DNA of 64,000 nt from Eucalyptus grandis (GCF_016545825.1 NC_052622.1:43609263-43673262); one strand, 5' to 3'; numbered from the stretch's first letter, positions 10,053 to 23,468 are shown. The notes: a model not told the origin generated them from the letters alone. A program made the numbers and translations.

Positions 10053-12840
10053 TTTGAGATCGGTTGCCAAACACCCCAAATTCTCTTCATAAGCTTTCAA
10101 AATGCTGAACCAAACATATCCATACTATTATAATTAAGGGGTAACGGTCACTATCAAACTCGATTGAGACTGAATAAGTTTACACATGTATAACTATGAG
10201 GATGTCCATCTATCTATTATAAATTTTTTTGATATATTATTGAGCTTGTTTAGTGTATATGTTCATTTTTTATTCCACGATTCATGTGGTAAATCAAACA
10301 CAATCATCACGGAAAAGATTGTATGGGGTGCAAAATAGTTTCTTTTTTCTCGTTTGACTAAATCTGTCAAAGTAGGTCATAAACCCATTTCCTAATATAT
10401 ATTTAAGGGGCTAGGTTATTATATGAATTAGTTATATTTGGTAAATTGGTTATAAATGGATTTAGACCCAACTCTATGAGTCATAAATGAGTTTAATATA
10501 TGTGTCCAATGGATTCACAATTTATTTAAATCCAACCCACCTCTATGGCTCTCTTCACTCTCTCTCGCCCTCACCCAATCTTATGCTTGCATGTTGATTG
10601 CTCACACCTCAATTTGGGTATGAATTTTCCTAAATTTGGTTAAATAAAAAAGTATTTTTGTAATGAGTCAAATCGGGTATAAGTTGAATATGTGTCACTG
10701 GATTTGTATAGCTTAAAAGTAGATCAAAATTGATCAAATAAGTCAATTTGAATCGGACCATTTTCGACTCGACTTGATATACCTATTTGATAGGTTTACG
10801 TTTAACTACACAACTGATATAATAGATGGTTTTAATAGATAACATAAACAATGGACAGAACATATGTAGATTCCTCTTACAATGGTCATGATTTTCTTCG
10901 TGAAGTCGTATTCCATCTAACACGATGCTTGCCCATAAAAAGAAAACTATAGTGGGTTCCTATAAATAATGGGGCATAAGATGCTTATGGTATCAAATTA
11001 TCCATAAATTCTTTTGGTATTGCTCGCCCACTAAAAAAAAAAAATCGAATTTGAATTGTAAAGAAAGGGACATGAAGGGCCACTCGAGCTGTGAATATCT
11101 ATAATGATGCGTCCAGTCCGTAGGGTAGTAGTCAAAAGAGCTCCAATTGCATTTGTTCCCAATCGCATCATGCAATTGCACGATGGTGATAAAGAGCAAA
11201 AGGATAAAGAAAAAGGTAAGTGCACGTCCATCAACTTTTTTTCTTCTGTCTTATGTTTTATATTCTCGCCTTTTATTTTGTTTTTTCCCTTATAGCCTTG
11301 TCTCTTTAATGATACCCAAAAAAAAAAAAAAAAGATATTTCTTTATGCCCTACTTTTTTGGACATAATAATGCAGGATCACATAAGTGAGGACGAATGAC
11401 GATTCTTTTGTTTCATGGGCAACTTGCGAGTGGTTGCTAGTCGTGTCTATAGTTTCGCTTATGACCATCGACTTGATATGATTTTATTGATATTAATTGA
11501 CAAGCATATACGATATCGGAATAAAGTGAGCCGAATAAGCACATTTGCCAAAGAAATGCCCTCTCCTTTCTCTTGCCAAAGTAAACATGAAATTTGATAA
11601 TTTATTCGTTTTCTGTGGCCATAATATTAGAATTTTTCTGCCACCATATCATATTTTCCATCGGACCATTTAGATTTTTATAACAACTGGCTATGATCGC
11701 ATAAAATTTCATGTTTTGCTCGATGGCTGCTGTTGTTAAAAAAAAGAAGCATGAAAGCATATAGCTCGCTTTGACATGGAGCACTTGATTATTACCGATT
11801 TTATCTTTGTTCAAACTCAACCGTCCGCCCCTAGATCCGTCGTAATTGACCCTATAAGAAGTGGTCAGATGCATGCTCTAGCAACTCATGTGGTCAGCAA
11901 TGACTTAAAACATGTACGAATCAAGAATCGTGCACGTCAACGCTAGATTGCTATCTCAAGAGGTTTAAGGGAATTTTAATTTGCTCCCACGCTTTTTCTT
12001 TTGCCTTTTCGAGTAGAACATTACATGAAAGAAAGAACTAATAGAGGTCAAAGCCTATGCAGAGTTCGGCGCGCTGTGTACGAATCGCATTGACATATGA
12101 GGCTAAGAGTCACCTGCCGATCTTTTGAAAATAGGAAATAAGAAAAGAATATATAAAAGTGGAAGCATAAATTGGGTATTTGGCAGTGACATTAATAGTT
12201 AGTGAAGGAAAAAAGGCACAGGCACAAAGAGATGAGATTGTGATGTGCATATGAAGAACGTATGATACATGATATGTGAAATTTTTGTATATTTCAATAT
12301 GTCACAATTACATGAGCTTTTTTTTTTTTTTTTTTTTGGTCGAAAATAGTACATAAACTTATTTATAAGTTTTATTAGACAATCATTTAAAAATATAAAA
12401 TAAACATAATACCGAAGGATTTGTATAATTAAAGAAAATACATGTATAATCACGAGAGATATGGAAATCAAGATATATCGCCTTTAATATTCCTTATTAT
12501 CCGATCCTTGGCCAGTGGAGAATCTCTTTTTCTTTATTACATGAGCGCATTCCACTTAAATACATTTCGAACCCTTCACAATCTAATCTCTACGTGTTAT
12601 AATTTATAAGCGCAGGGACTAAGGTTATAAAAAAGTTGGTCATTGCTATCTTCCCGTTGCACAAATCCTAATTAGAAGACCTCTTAAGCTTGACATGTAA
12701 TGGAGCAAAACCGGAAAACATCTCGGAAAAAAATAGACGGGGTCGTCACAACACGCAATAACTGACATAATCTAAGTCCTATCAATTGCCCATCCTAATC
12801 AACTTCAGTCACTGAAACCCTAGCCCGCGAGGCGAGGACT
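10053..12840. other. AT-rich intergenic stretch, no gene recognised
   Basis: Region 10350-10800 has repeated words around AAATGGGTT, GGGTATAAGTTG and AATTGATC suggesting an old dispersed repeat, but no termini could be placed. Poly-A and poly-T runs lie at about 11034 and 12322. Confidence 0.35.
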
Positions 12841-12841
12841 G

Positions 12842-12898
12842 ACATTACTCACGGCGGGGGACATTACTCACGGCGGGGGACATTACTCACGGCGGGGG
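12842..12898 (+). repeat. Perfect 19-bp tandem repeat, three copies, G-rich
   Basis: The unit ACATTACTCACGGCGGGGG occurs three times in a row without mismatch. Each unit ends in GGCGGGGG, so the plus strand carries three evenly spaced G-tracts. Confidence 0.9.
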
Positions 12899-13790
12899 AC
12901 AATATAACACGAATTCAATATGAAATTTTACAGATCAAAACATCACATTAAGCGCAAAACGAGCAGATGGCGACGGGCTCCGTCATCTCCCTCGTCATCG
13001 GATTCCCGACCCCTGCTCTGTGGAAAAGGGTAGGTACTTTTTTATCGTTTCCATCTGCTTTTTATCGGATGGGGCCTCTCTGGCCATTAACCAAGTCTTT
13101 CTGTTGGTGGGTTGGGGTGAAAGCGACGGAGATTGGGGGCCGAGAAGGGAACCCGAAGAAAGCCGTGGCCATGTGATGCCAGTTGTTCAGCAGAAACCTG
13201 GTCTTTTTGTCCTACTGATGTGGAGGAGATAATAGACGAAGTAAAGACGAAAACAGGGACGACGTGACACGCCAACGGCTTCGGCCACGGCCACACGTAG
13301 TAACTATCATTGGTATCAATCATGGTCGGCATTGACTCGGATGCGCCAATAGGGTCGATGATTATGATATCGCGTGAGGTGAGAACTCTCGATCCCGCAA
13401 ATTCTACTCGTGTCTCTATCTCCACCATGCGTTTGCGTTTTGGGCAATCAGTGAGTTTGGATACAATCACATCCTGTGTACATGCTTGGTAGAAGGGGCA
13501 ATCGTGTGTGTTGGGCCGTAACACTCCTGGCCTGTGTTCCCACCCGATGTGATGAGAACGGGAGCTTATGATGAGAGTCGGAGAGCTTGGATAAGATGTG
13601 ACTCCCACCAAGTTTTTAAAATGGCAAATGAAAAGGGATAAATCGGGTCGTGGATGAAAAGTGGAGTATGAGCCTGTAAGCCTCGGGTGATATGACCGCT
13701 TGATGAATGTTAAGATGTCAATATTATAAATTGTTTAGTTGAAGCATTGCTTGAATGGGTAAACCCTTTTATCAGATGACAAAAACACGG
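12899..13790. other. Stretch without a recognised gene
   Basis: It contains a 174-codon minus-strand open frame (13087-13611) and a short plus-strand frame from 12967, neither resembling a known family. It is less AT-rich than its surroundings. Confidence 0.35.
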
Positions 13791-13915
13791 TTAGACTAGA
13801 CTTGTGAGTGTTCGACCGAAAAAAGACTAGACTCGAGAGTGACCGACCAAAAAAAAAAAAGACTAGACTCGAGGGTGACCGACCAAAAAAAAAGAAGACC
13901 AGGCTCATGAGTGAG
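13791..13915 (+). repeat. 36-bp tandem repeat, about 3.5 copies
   Basis: Units have the form GACTAGACTCGAG, GGTGACCGACC and an A-run of 6 to 12. Unit starts lie at about 13791, 13825, 13861 and 13897. Because 36 is a multiple of three, the minus strand stays open across the repeat and reads as a repeating SLVFFFFGRS-type peptide. That frame is most likely a by-product of the repeat, not a gene. Confidence 0.75.
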
Positions 13916-15700
13916 TCAACATACTCGACACTAAGGTAATTGACAAATGAATCCGAAATATCTACTCGAATAGGAATAGAGCGAAGCATATGAGATTGAG
14001 CAAGACACAGTGTTCATTGCATGATTTGATGCGATTGATGGGCTTGGCACAACAATGGCCCGGGGAAAGCGACCGTGCTCACAAGGGTGAGACGGGTTGG
14101 GGCGACCCTTTTTTTTAAAAGAAAAAAAGAAAGAAAGGAGCACCACCAATGTTAAGAGCGTGGGCATCTAGAAAGAGAAGGGAAGTGTGGGGGGGAGCTC
14201 AAGGCAGTGACAAGAGAGACGGGTCAGCCCTGGGAGTCAGCCTAGAGAGAGTCGTCGTTCAGAGGTAAAACGCTGAAAGCGCGTCGATGAGATATCGCGG
14301 AGGCACCGAGTTGGAGTTGGGCGAGGCACACGACGACGCGACTTCGCTCCACCTTTTTTGATCCCCGACTTATTAGAGAAACCGAGTGCTCCCGCGCGCC
14401 ATCTGCTTCTTCCCGCTCGCTTGCTCTCTTCTCTTCTGTTCCACTCCTGTCTTCGACAGCGACGTCCCTGACGCGTCGACGTCCCCCCTTCGTTGGATAA
14501 GCACCACTCCCCCGCCCTCCCCGTCCCCGTCCCCGTCCCCGTCCGTCCTTTACCACTTTTCCGCCCCACTCTCCCTCGCCTCCCGCGTGTTCCTCACCCT
14601 CGCTCGGATTCTTTTCTGTTTTGTCTTCTCTCTCTCTCTTCAGTTCTTTCTTTGTGATGATAAGTTGACTTACTTCCATCTTTACCCGATCCGACCTTTA
14701 ATGCCTCGTTCCGGTTCGAGAAGTTGAAAAGGGATTGAGGCAAAAACATTCGGGGTTGGGGTCGATGTCGGTCTCGCGACAGCCTGATTGGTCAAATATT
14801 AGTTGAGATTTTCTATAAGGTTATTTTGGTCTAAAGACGATCAATTTCGAAAAATGAATAATTTCAATGTTAATTTACCTCAATTTACAACATTTAGGGA
14901 ACTTTAAGTTGTTTCTTCTTTTAAATTTATTTTACTTGTCTCGAATCTCGATTAAGTAAGGATGGTTTGTAATTGGGATGTTTGAACTGAAGCTTTCATG
15001 ATCACCTTCCTTGGTAAAAAATGTTGAAATTAAGATATTCCCTCGATTTGCACAATCAAAACTAAGAGTAACTTGCATTTGTTTTCAAGCAACGCGTTAA
15101 TTAATCGACCACGTGTGACATAATCTATGTATTGTCTTATCTAGCTAAACAAGTACAAATCTAGTAATTAACCAATCTAACGAGGGTCAGGGAATGGTTG
15201 CACTCAATAAAATACAATCAGACTCAAACATCCCTATTGTCTTTTACCATAATATCATAACAAATCCATACAATGATGGAAAGATAAAACATTTCATATC
15301 ATCTCTTAATCATAATTCGGGTTCTTTCCAAGAATGGAAATATCGAATAAAAATTTCGTAACTTTTTCAATACGTTAAGGACAATTAATAAATGATAAAA
15401 AGTGTATCTTCCAGTGGAAAGTGGGCAGTCAAATATTTTTGCCTTTACCATTCTATCTCGGCAGAGCTAATTTGCTTCATAATACTAGAATAATATGTGC
15501 AGTTGGGAGCCAAATGAAATTTATAAACGAGACAAAATTTAAGTTACGACCTAAATATATATGAATAGATATAGAGAGAGTACTGACAATTTTTAAAGAA
15601 GAGAGGATCACAACTTTTACACATGGAGCGAGAAATTCCAAACCAGCAACCGCTCGGGACGGAGGGAATCTTTGCGAGTAGTTTCAACTATTGCGTCCTA
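13916..15700. other. Stretch without a recognised gene
   Basis: A GC-rich island at about 14190-14720 contains a CCCCGT microsatellite (about 14520-14545) and long overlapping open frames on both strands, which base composition alone can explain. It could be a promoter or leader region, but no matching gene body follows. Confidence 0.35.
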
Positions 15701-15820
15701 AAACGTTAACCGTTGCGTTCAATCGCCGTGGCACGCGCGTGGGCTCTGTCTCCTCGCTCGCTCTCTGTTTCGTCCCCACCTCTGTCCCCACCTCCGTCCT
15801 CGATCGAAATCGAAATTTTC

Positions 15821-15828
15821 TATAAAAG
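15821..15828 (+). promoter_or_regulatory. TATA box of the Nudix gene
   Basis: TATAAAAG lies 272 bases upstream of the ATG at 16093, implying a leader of about 240 bases. The leader is GC-rich and contains one upstream ATG near 15863 in another frame, which closes before the main start. Confidence 0.6.
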
Positions 15829-16092
15829 GGAGACTCGAGAGAACTGGACACACCCAGCTCCCATGGTTATCCACACCCGTTGTGGGGATAGAGCTGTTAG
15901 CGAGTTTTCGCTGTGGGGAGCTTGTCTGGTTGTCCCAAGATAGCAAAAGGAGCGTGGCGTGTGACTCCCCTCCTCTCCTCTATCGGAAATCCGGGAGCGA
16001 AACCCGCCCGAGGTTCGCCGTTCCTTCTCGGGAAACAAGGGAGGAACGCTCGCGGTGGGGTGAGAAATTTCCGCCGCTCCCCTCCGGTCGCT

Positions 16093-17287
16093 ATGGGTCT
16101 GTTCCTTTCCAGGAACCTCGTGAATTTCCTCGTCTCCTTCTCGGCGAAGAAGGGCCCCGTCGAGCTCTTCCCCGTCCAGATCAAGGACGTGGTCTCTCTG
16201 GTCTCCCGCACGGGCAGGCACTTGCAGCGCTACGAAAAGGATCGTCGCCAAGTCGTCGGGTGCGTTCCGTTACCCCTCCCTCCGTACGGGAAATTTCTTA
16301 GCAGTTCCTGGGTGCTTGCGCTCGCGTGTAAAGTTTTTATTTTTAATGGAGATTTAATCAGCCCAGGGGAAATGGAGAACTGGGTATTTGCCTGATGTGC
16401 TTTGTAATAGGCAAATTTTTATTTTTATTTTTTCGTTTTTTTCTTTTTGTGTGCCTTCGTAACTTGTTGCTGATTTTTTTCTACTATTGACTCCTGCAGA
16501 TGCATACCCTACAGATACAGGAAGACTGATCAATCATCTGGCGGTGGGGGTGAAGAATTGGAGTTTCTTGTTGTCAGTTCACCGAAGGGCCAGCGAATGA
16601 TGTTTCCCAAGGTACTACAAAAAGTCTTGAAATTTGCCACTGTTGGAATGACGGCCTTACCCATTTCTTAGTAGCTGTGTGATTGAATCTCGGTAAAGGG
16701 AATTGAATGTTTTCGCGTTGCATTGTGACTACAGGGAGGATGGGAACTGGATGAGACTATAGAGCATGCCGCTTTGCGCGAATCAGCAGAAGAAGCCGGA
16801 GTAACGGGCACTCTCGAGGTTCGTATTTGTAATTTATACGCGGACAGCGATGGTGTTTGGTTCGATTTTGCTTTATGAGTGCTGATTAGGGGTTTGAAAA
16901 TTGCAGTGTAAATTGGGTGAATGGCGATATAAGAGCAAGAGCAATGGCAGCTTTCATGATGGCCATATGTTCCCTTTACTCGTTCAAAAGGAACTCGATG
17001 TTTGGCCGGAGAAGCACGTCAGGCAAAGACGATGGGTATGTATTTGCACGGTGGTGCGCTCTGTTTGACATTTGTTTTGGTCTGAATGTGAATTAATTGG
17101 CAATGGCGACCATTCGACGGAGATGGAACGAGCCCTAATCATGGATTTTTCTGGCACATTGCAGGTGACAGCTGACGAAGCGAAAGAATTGTGTCAACAG
17201 CTGTGGATGAAGGAAGCTCTAGAATTATTAATTCAAAGATTGAGGCAACAAAAAAATGGGCAGGCAGTTGAAAGACAGCGTGCATAG
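16093..17287 (+). CDS. Nudix hydrolase, plant NUDT4/12/13/17/18/21-like group
   Basis: Five exons (16093-16259, 16500-16611, 16735-16818, 16907-17035, 17165-17287) join in phase to encode 204 residues. The start ATG opens a short hydrophobic N-terminus that could act as an organelle targeting segment. VVSLVSRTGRHLQRY follows, typical of the plant group, then VVGCIPYRYRK. The Nudix box spans residues 94-116: G94, E100, R108-E109, E112-E113 and G115-V116 are all in place, giving the metal-binding helix needed to hydrolyse nucleoside diphosphate-linked compounds. The usual bulky hydrophobic residue at position 110 is Ser. HDGHMFPLLV and VRQRRWVTADEA match the family's C-terminal half. Members of this group act on dinucleoside polyphosphates or related compounds; the substrate here is unknown. 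Intron number and length are normal for the group. Confidence 0.9.
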
Positions 17288-20200
17288 AATGTGTCTCGTG
17301 GCCTTCAAAATGCCTTGAAGATTAGAATCAGCCAAACTTGTAGATGAGAAGGCTTTGTTCAAGAGCCATGAAAGCAAGTTCTATGATCATCGGATTAAAA
17401 AAGTTCCATGATCATCAGATATGAGGAATATGAATTAGGATGGATAGTGTTCCCCCACCCCCGCCCCCGGCCCTTCTTCTTTTCCCCCCTTTTTTCGTCA
17501 TTTGAACCATTCCTTGATTCTTTCACCATCTTCAACTTCTAGTGGTAGTTTCAGAGCAGTGAGACCAAAGAAATTGGTGTGAGATCCCATGAAATGTGGA
17601 TCTTTTTAGGGAGAATCTTTGTACGTGTACAGAACTTGCCCCATTCTTTAATTCAATATCATTTAATCTCCTGATTCTTTATTCCATTTGCACGTTCTGT
17701 TGTCTTTCTTGGGGATTCTGTGATATTCCACCCACGTCGCTTGCCGGTTGACTTGAAACAAATGATGCATTTTACATAATTGAACACGAGGAAAAGCCAA
17801 GGGATCAACCAAGCGCGCAACAACTTCTGTATGTGCATGCCGGTGATCTTTCTAAAATGTCAACTGTCTAAGATTAGTCGTTGATTGCGTTGGACTCTGA
17901 TAGGGGGAATTCGAAGCTGAAAGGAAAACGACAATGAATTCCACTTTCTCCGTAAATGTAGATTTGGCTAAGGAGCCAGTATGAGAAGATTGACATCCTT
18001 ACACGGATTTGTTTGTGGTTAGCAATCAGCATTTGATATCTCAAGGTTTGATTTTTATGAGAACTTGTGATTCTTGTGGAGTTGACATTCAGCTACCTTG
18101 TGAGCTGTCTAATAAGTCAAATTTGGAAGATGGGTCATCAATATAGAAGAAGCATAATAATAACATAATTCCAATTCTAAAGGCAAAGTTCAACAGCGAG
18201 TTTGACGAAGTGTGATTTATGCATGCTTCGTCGCTTAGAAAAGGAAGTTTCTCGAGAGGGCGCCTGCAGAAGCTGCAAAGTCTCAAACAAATCGTCTTAT
18301 TAGGTAACCGTCCAAGGGTTTGGCATGAGAAAGAGCAATGAAGTTCTTGTTTGCAAGCTGCCATTGTGGCCAATGGAGGAGGGTTGCGACTGCGTCGTTG
18401 AGTGAAATAACTACAGCCACCAGAAAACACTTCATTACCAAATGATCGGTGGAAGATTTTTCTCCGAGTATTATTGTGGATTGTTTAAAGCGAATTACTG
18501 AGTGACTGGTTCTTGACAGCTCTATTTCTCTGTTACTTTGGGAAATCATATCGTGGATGGATTTAGATAAATCAGCAGTTCTTACAGATTTTGTGATCAA
18601 TCGGTATCAAACTAGTGGGAGTCGTATCTGTTTTTAAGGCCTACATAGACTGCACGTAGGATTTTGTGAAAATGAATTCTTAGAGCAACACAGAGAGCTT
18701 CAGAGTGATGGTATTCTAATTTCTGTTTTTGCTCTCCAACAATCGAATTTCAGTATCACTCATGGGCAAAAAAGGAGCACTCGAATAGTTGAATCCTTCT
18801 TTGATTTCATATGCACGTGCTTCTTTCAACCCCAGGCTTCTTAATCTCTTCAGCTTCTAGTGTCTGTGCGTCCAATTCACGAACTTCTTAGAGACTTGCT
18901 TGGTTTGCCAAGTTAAACAGAGATTCGTCTCTAGTGAATCTGTGCTTTGCACATCTCCCGTTGTACGGATGGTTTATATGAGAAGCCGCTTGGCACAAGT
19001 TATGAGCATCATCTCTTTCTGCTAGTCGATTTGCTCGCTCACGGTATTCTCTCTCCTTCAAAATTGGTGATATCCTTCGAAACGTGAGATGGTTACAGGG
19101 GAGAGACTAAAGAGAATCGTTATCTATATTAAATGGACACTTAAAAGAATGAAAATCGGTCAATTTGTGCAGGCAGCATCTTAAACAGATTCTGAATATT
19201 GCATTTCAGGATGCGTACTGCTTCCTTAGTGAAAGTGGCCCTTTTGCAAATGATCCTTCGGCTGGAGCCGTAGAAAGGTCAGTCGGAAAGACTCGAGGTC
19301 ACTGACAATGCTAAAGATACAATGCATAGAAGTAGGTAAATGTTGAGGCTCGCCGCAGATTTATTAATGAGAGCAGAGTACTTCCTTTCTGTGACATTGT
19401 CTCACATGAGAAGTCAATCACTCCTCGTGGATATGGTAGGGGATTACAATCTGGGATGCTTCAATATAACGGGTGGTATATAACAATGCAAAGCATAAGT
19501 ACTCGGTGAAGGAGCCCAAAAAGACGATAGAGATCGCCTGGCGAGGGAGCCCATTGATTAAGCGATTCTGTTTGAACTTTATGTTTCTGGAGAGACATGA
19601 ATGGCTTTGTCTGGTTACCTAATACTCAGCATTAGGAACAGCAAACCATCATGTGCTTTGTTCCAATACTGTGAACCTGTGGCTACTCAATCTATCAATG
19701 CGCATTAGGTAAAAGCTCCGATTGTAGAACGGATGTGGCCCTTCAAGGTTAGCCTGGATGGACAACACCACAGTTCGCAATGCGAGGTCTTCCGTGTCGG
19801 GATCAAACCCTGAGTCAGTCCAAACCGTCGCAATTTGTAGAAAAAGAACTTCTAACGTAAGGTTGAAGTTTTGTCGGGAGCTTTAATCACGTTGGACACC
19901 CGAACCAATCAATTGGCAACAATTACCGCTGATATTAAAACCGCACCGTCCACGTTGTCCCACCACCTTCGAACGAACCCAAGCGTATTTAGGTTTCTTT
20001 CATGCGATGCATCGCGTCCACTCGAAAAAGCCTTGTCTTGAAGACTTCCGCTCGAAAAAGATACTTATTCTTGTCTTGAAGTGAGATGTAATTCAGATGA
20101 GGGGTGACTATCACTGCAGGAGGTTGCAGAAATGAGGAAGAAAAGCTTGATTTTAAGCTCAACTGTCCCAACCATCCTCGATATATTCTTTATATAGGTT

Positions 20201-21356
20201 CAATTACATAGATCAGATCACCCATTGAAATGATGGCCCATAAGCTTTTGGTTTTGCTTTCTAACATACGTTGTCTTGAATGATTGAAACGGACTGGATT
20301 GACAGAGAATCGCGACTTTCCTCTCTGCGGTCCATTTGCCCTCTTCTGAATTTAAGCGGGTCAAGCGGGCAAACAAGAGAAAGACAGCATAAAAAGTTGG
20401 CTCTTTCTTTCGTTTTCTCTTCCTCGCTTGGCCCTTTATGTGAACTAGAAAAGTAATTAATCCAGCTTTTGGAATGCTGAAAAAGTGGTTGTTGTTCATT
20501 AGCGTAATGATGAAATGAAATTTCAGCTCTGCGTCTAAATCAAGAAAGTAAATGATCTGGTTTATAAAATGCTAAAAAAATATGGTTTATTTTTTCATTA
20601 GCATGCTAATGAAACAAGGGTTTGGCCATATGATATTGTCCCTGCTGATGAAGTGCATTAAAAAGGGAAGAAGGATGCGATGGTGCGTGACAAGATTGAG
20701 TGTGATTTTTTCGGGGGCGATGCCATTTCCACGTCCTCTTTTACTGTTTCCACACCATATATTCTAAAGAGACTAAAATACCCTCATTTAGGCCTGGTGG
20801 GTGGACTCTACTTGCTTTATCCAGCCAATTCAAATCTTCCTCTTCGGTTTTTTCAAGAGCGGGCTAGGTGATTTTTCCCTTGTGCCTCATATCTATTGCA
20901 TCAAAATTTGGATCATCCAAAATGGCGGACCTCAGGAGATCTGACAGTCCAAACTGAATTTAGCATGCATATGCTACATTCGTGGAATAATTGCTCTCAT
21001 TATAAAGAAAACATTTTAGATTAACCGCAGAATTATGTCGAAATAAGTTTTAAAACAAAGACTATCTCTAGCTCGTCTCCCTTTACGTCACAACTACTTT
21101 AGTCACGATTAGGAGCCCTCAATTTACACAGTGAGTTCTAATTCAATTCAATATAAATGTAATCAATCAATCAATTAAGCAATGGAGTATAAAAAAGCTT
21201 AAGATTATTTTTGCGGGCTAATTTTTCCCTTTTTTTTCGCTTAGAATGATCCTTGTAATTTTACTTACTTCACACACACAAAAAATAGATAAATTAAAAG
21301 ACACAATAATTAACTAAAAAGCTCTTCTTCTTTTTTTGCTTTTGGTCAATGATTAA
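17288..21356. other. 4-kb gene-free stretch
   Basis: The 3' flank of the Nudix gene is followed by AT-rich sequence. Minus-strand frames at 18089-18600 (113 and 105 codons, overlapping) show no family resemblance. I see no tRNA, rRNA or clear transposon ends here. Confidence 0.4.
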
Positions 21357-22013
21357 GGGTGTGTTCGGCAAATTTTTGTTTGTTCCCAGGAACATAATTT
21401 TTGTTCTTTTGTTCTAGAAAACAAAAAAAAGAACAGAAACGCGTTTGTTTACACTTTTGTTCTCGAGAATAAAAAATCTATTTTTTTGTTCCTGAAAATA
21501 GATTTGGAACAAAAACAAGAAGTAGGAAAAAGTTGTTTCTTGTACTCAGGAACAATTCTGAGAAATACTTATATGTTTTTTTCTCTTTTTTCTTCTTCTT
21601 TTTTCTTTGGCCGATTGTCGGTGATCGGCCGTCGAGGGCCGACGACCTCGCCTTGGCTGCGCGAGCTTGACCTCTCTAGGCCATTGTTGGGTGACACCGA
21701 CCTAGCGGTGGCTCGGCGAGCCTCACCGTGGCTGGGCAAGGCCGCCGGCCCTCGTCGGCCATGGCCGAGGCCGGTCACCAACCAAAAGGAAAAAAAGAAA
21801 AAAGAATAAAAATATTAAAAAATTAAATGAAACAAAAAAGTTACATAAGTTTACCAAACGTGTTTATGTTTCTTTTCTATTATAGGAATATAAATTTTGT
21901 GCAGTTACCAAACGTGTTCTTTTGTTCAAAAATTATTCTCGGAAACAAAAATAATTTTTCCTATTTTTATTTTCGGAAACAATTTTTGAACAGAAATATT
22001 ATCAAATGCAACC
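21357..22013. mobile_element. Tourist-like MITE with GC-rich core, flanked by TAA
   Basis: The left end reads GGGTGTGTTCGGCAAAT. The reverse complement of the right end reads GGTTGCATTTGATAAT. The trinucleotide TAA flanks both ends (21354-21356 and 22014-22016), as expected for PIF/Harbinger (Tourist) insertions. Subterminal TTTGTTCCCAGGAACA-type motifs are repeated inward from each end, and the core (about 21610-21780) is GC-rich with repeated CCTCG and GGCCG words. It is related to the relic at 415-1198. No transposase is encoded. Confidence 0.65.
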
Positions 22014-22016
22014 TAA

Positions 22017-23468
22017 AAAGCTCTTGAAGCGTAAAAATAGCCTAAAAAGCTTTTGAAGCGTAAAAATTACCCACGCGCCTCCGATAGTCATACGAATTGT
22101 CTTTTTTTTTTTGCCTCTATAGGAAGTAATTAATTACATAAGAAATACCAAAAAGAAAAAAGAAATGATGAAGATTCGAAAAACATACATTAATATTAAA
22201 CTTTTGTCTTTATCATTCGGTCTCCGACACGTTTGATATCAGGAAGAAAACAACAGAAAAAAATATTATATTTTCCTGCCTTACACATTTTTATATATAA
22301 ACGAGATACCTCCTGAGGAAGATGTGATGATACTCAGAAGCCATTATACAAATCCTCCCCCAAAATTGAACAAGATCCGGAATTTTCTCCCATGAACCGA
22401 AGTAAATTTTATATTTGATGCCATTCGATTGAGAATCAATGTCGTTTTTCGAGTAATTTTTTGCCGAATCATTTATTAATTTTTTTTTATCAACTAGCAT
22501 CCCAAAATACTTAATAAGAAATATATAAAAATTTATGATGTTAATTAAAGATATACACACAGAAAAACAAAAATGAGGCACCGATTTTTTTTTTTATTGA
22601 GTAGCTATGAATCGTCCATCATCCAAATTAATGAATTGCTTTATCTTAAACATTAGATTACTTACGATTCTCCATTTCCTCACTCTCTTCTCACCAAAGG
22701 TACAAGACTCTTTCCATCTAGCCTTGCTTTAAAGATGAAACGGATAGTAGCTAAGCAACACCTCGTGACTTTAAATAGAGTTTTTCCTAATTTCATGTTA
22801 TAATTGATTAATCTCACACTTAGTTTCATAATATAGACATTGATTTCTATGTCTAATGATAGATTCGGGTCAACAAATCTTAATTGATATGGTCATTTTT
22901 ATGTCTAAAAACAGTTTCGAAACGACGGTGTAAGTATTATGATTTAAATTCAAACCGACCTTGCATGAGTTTTTTCCTATTGAATGATTCTTGTTTACAC
23001 TGAACAGCAGTAGATTAGAAGACACTCTCTTGCGGAAACTGCAACCGGGGGAGACCACAAAGATGAACACCTAATTTTTCGGCCAAAGCAAAAGATGAAC
23101 ACCGTAAGCATTTAAGGCTCACGAACATGGAGTTAGGGAGGGGCAAAAAGATTGGGAAAAAGGAGCGAAAAGCACTGAGCAGCTCGTGTAGTTGTGTTTG
23201 ACTACCGGTGCAGCTCAAGTACGATGTCCAGCTAGGGTTTCTCTTTAACTGCCCTTTTAATGTCGTTATCTGTCTTCTTCAAACCTGCCCGGACTTCTCG
23301 CCCCTGCTCTCATCCACAAAGCACGCACGGAGAGAGAGATGGGATGCAGGAAAATGCAGCTCTTTAGTCCTCACCACCTCCCTCTTTCCGCTCATTGAAA
23401 AGTTTCAAGAACTTGGTCCCTTTCCATTTCTTGAAAGAGTTTCTTGTTCTTTCCCGTTTTCTTGAAAC
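22017..23468. other. Upstream region of the receptor kinase gene
   Basis: The distal half is AT-rich with nothing recognised. The proximal 250 bases become GC-richer and presumably hold the leader and promoter of the gene starting at 23469. No convincing TATA box could be assigned. Confidence 0.35.

Noticed and set aside
13735..13989. Phe-rich repeated peptide frame on the minus strand
   Set aside because: It follows from the 36-bp minisatellite with A-runs and has no start context or flanking coding signal.
14242..14727. Overlapping 145- and 113-codon frames in a GC-rich island
   Set aside because: Low-complexity Gly/Arg/Glu or Ser/Pro peptides created by CCCCGT and TC repeats; no splice partners or homology recognised.
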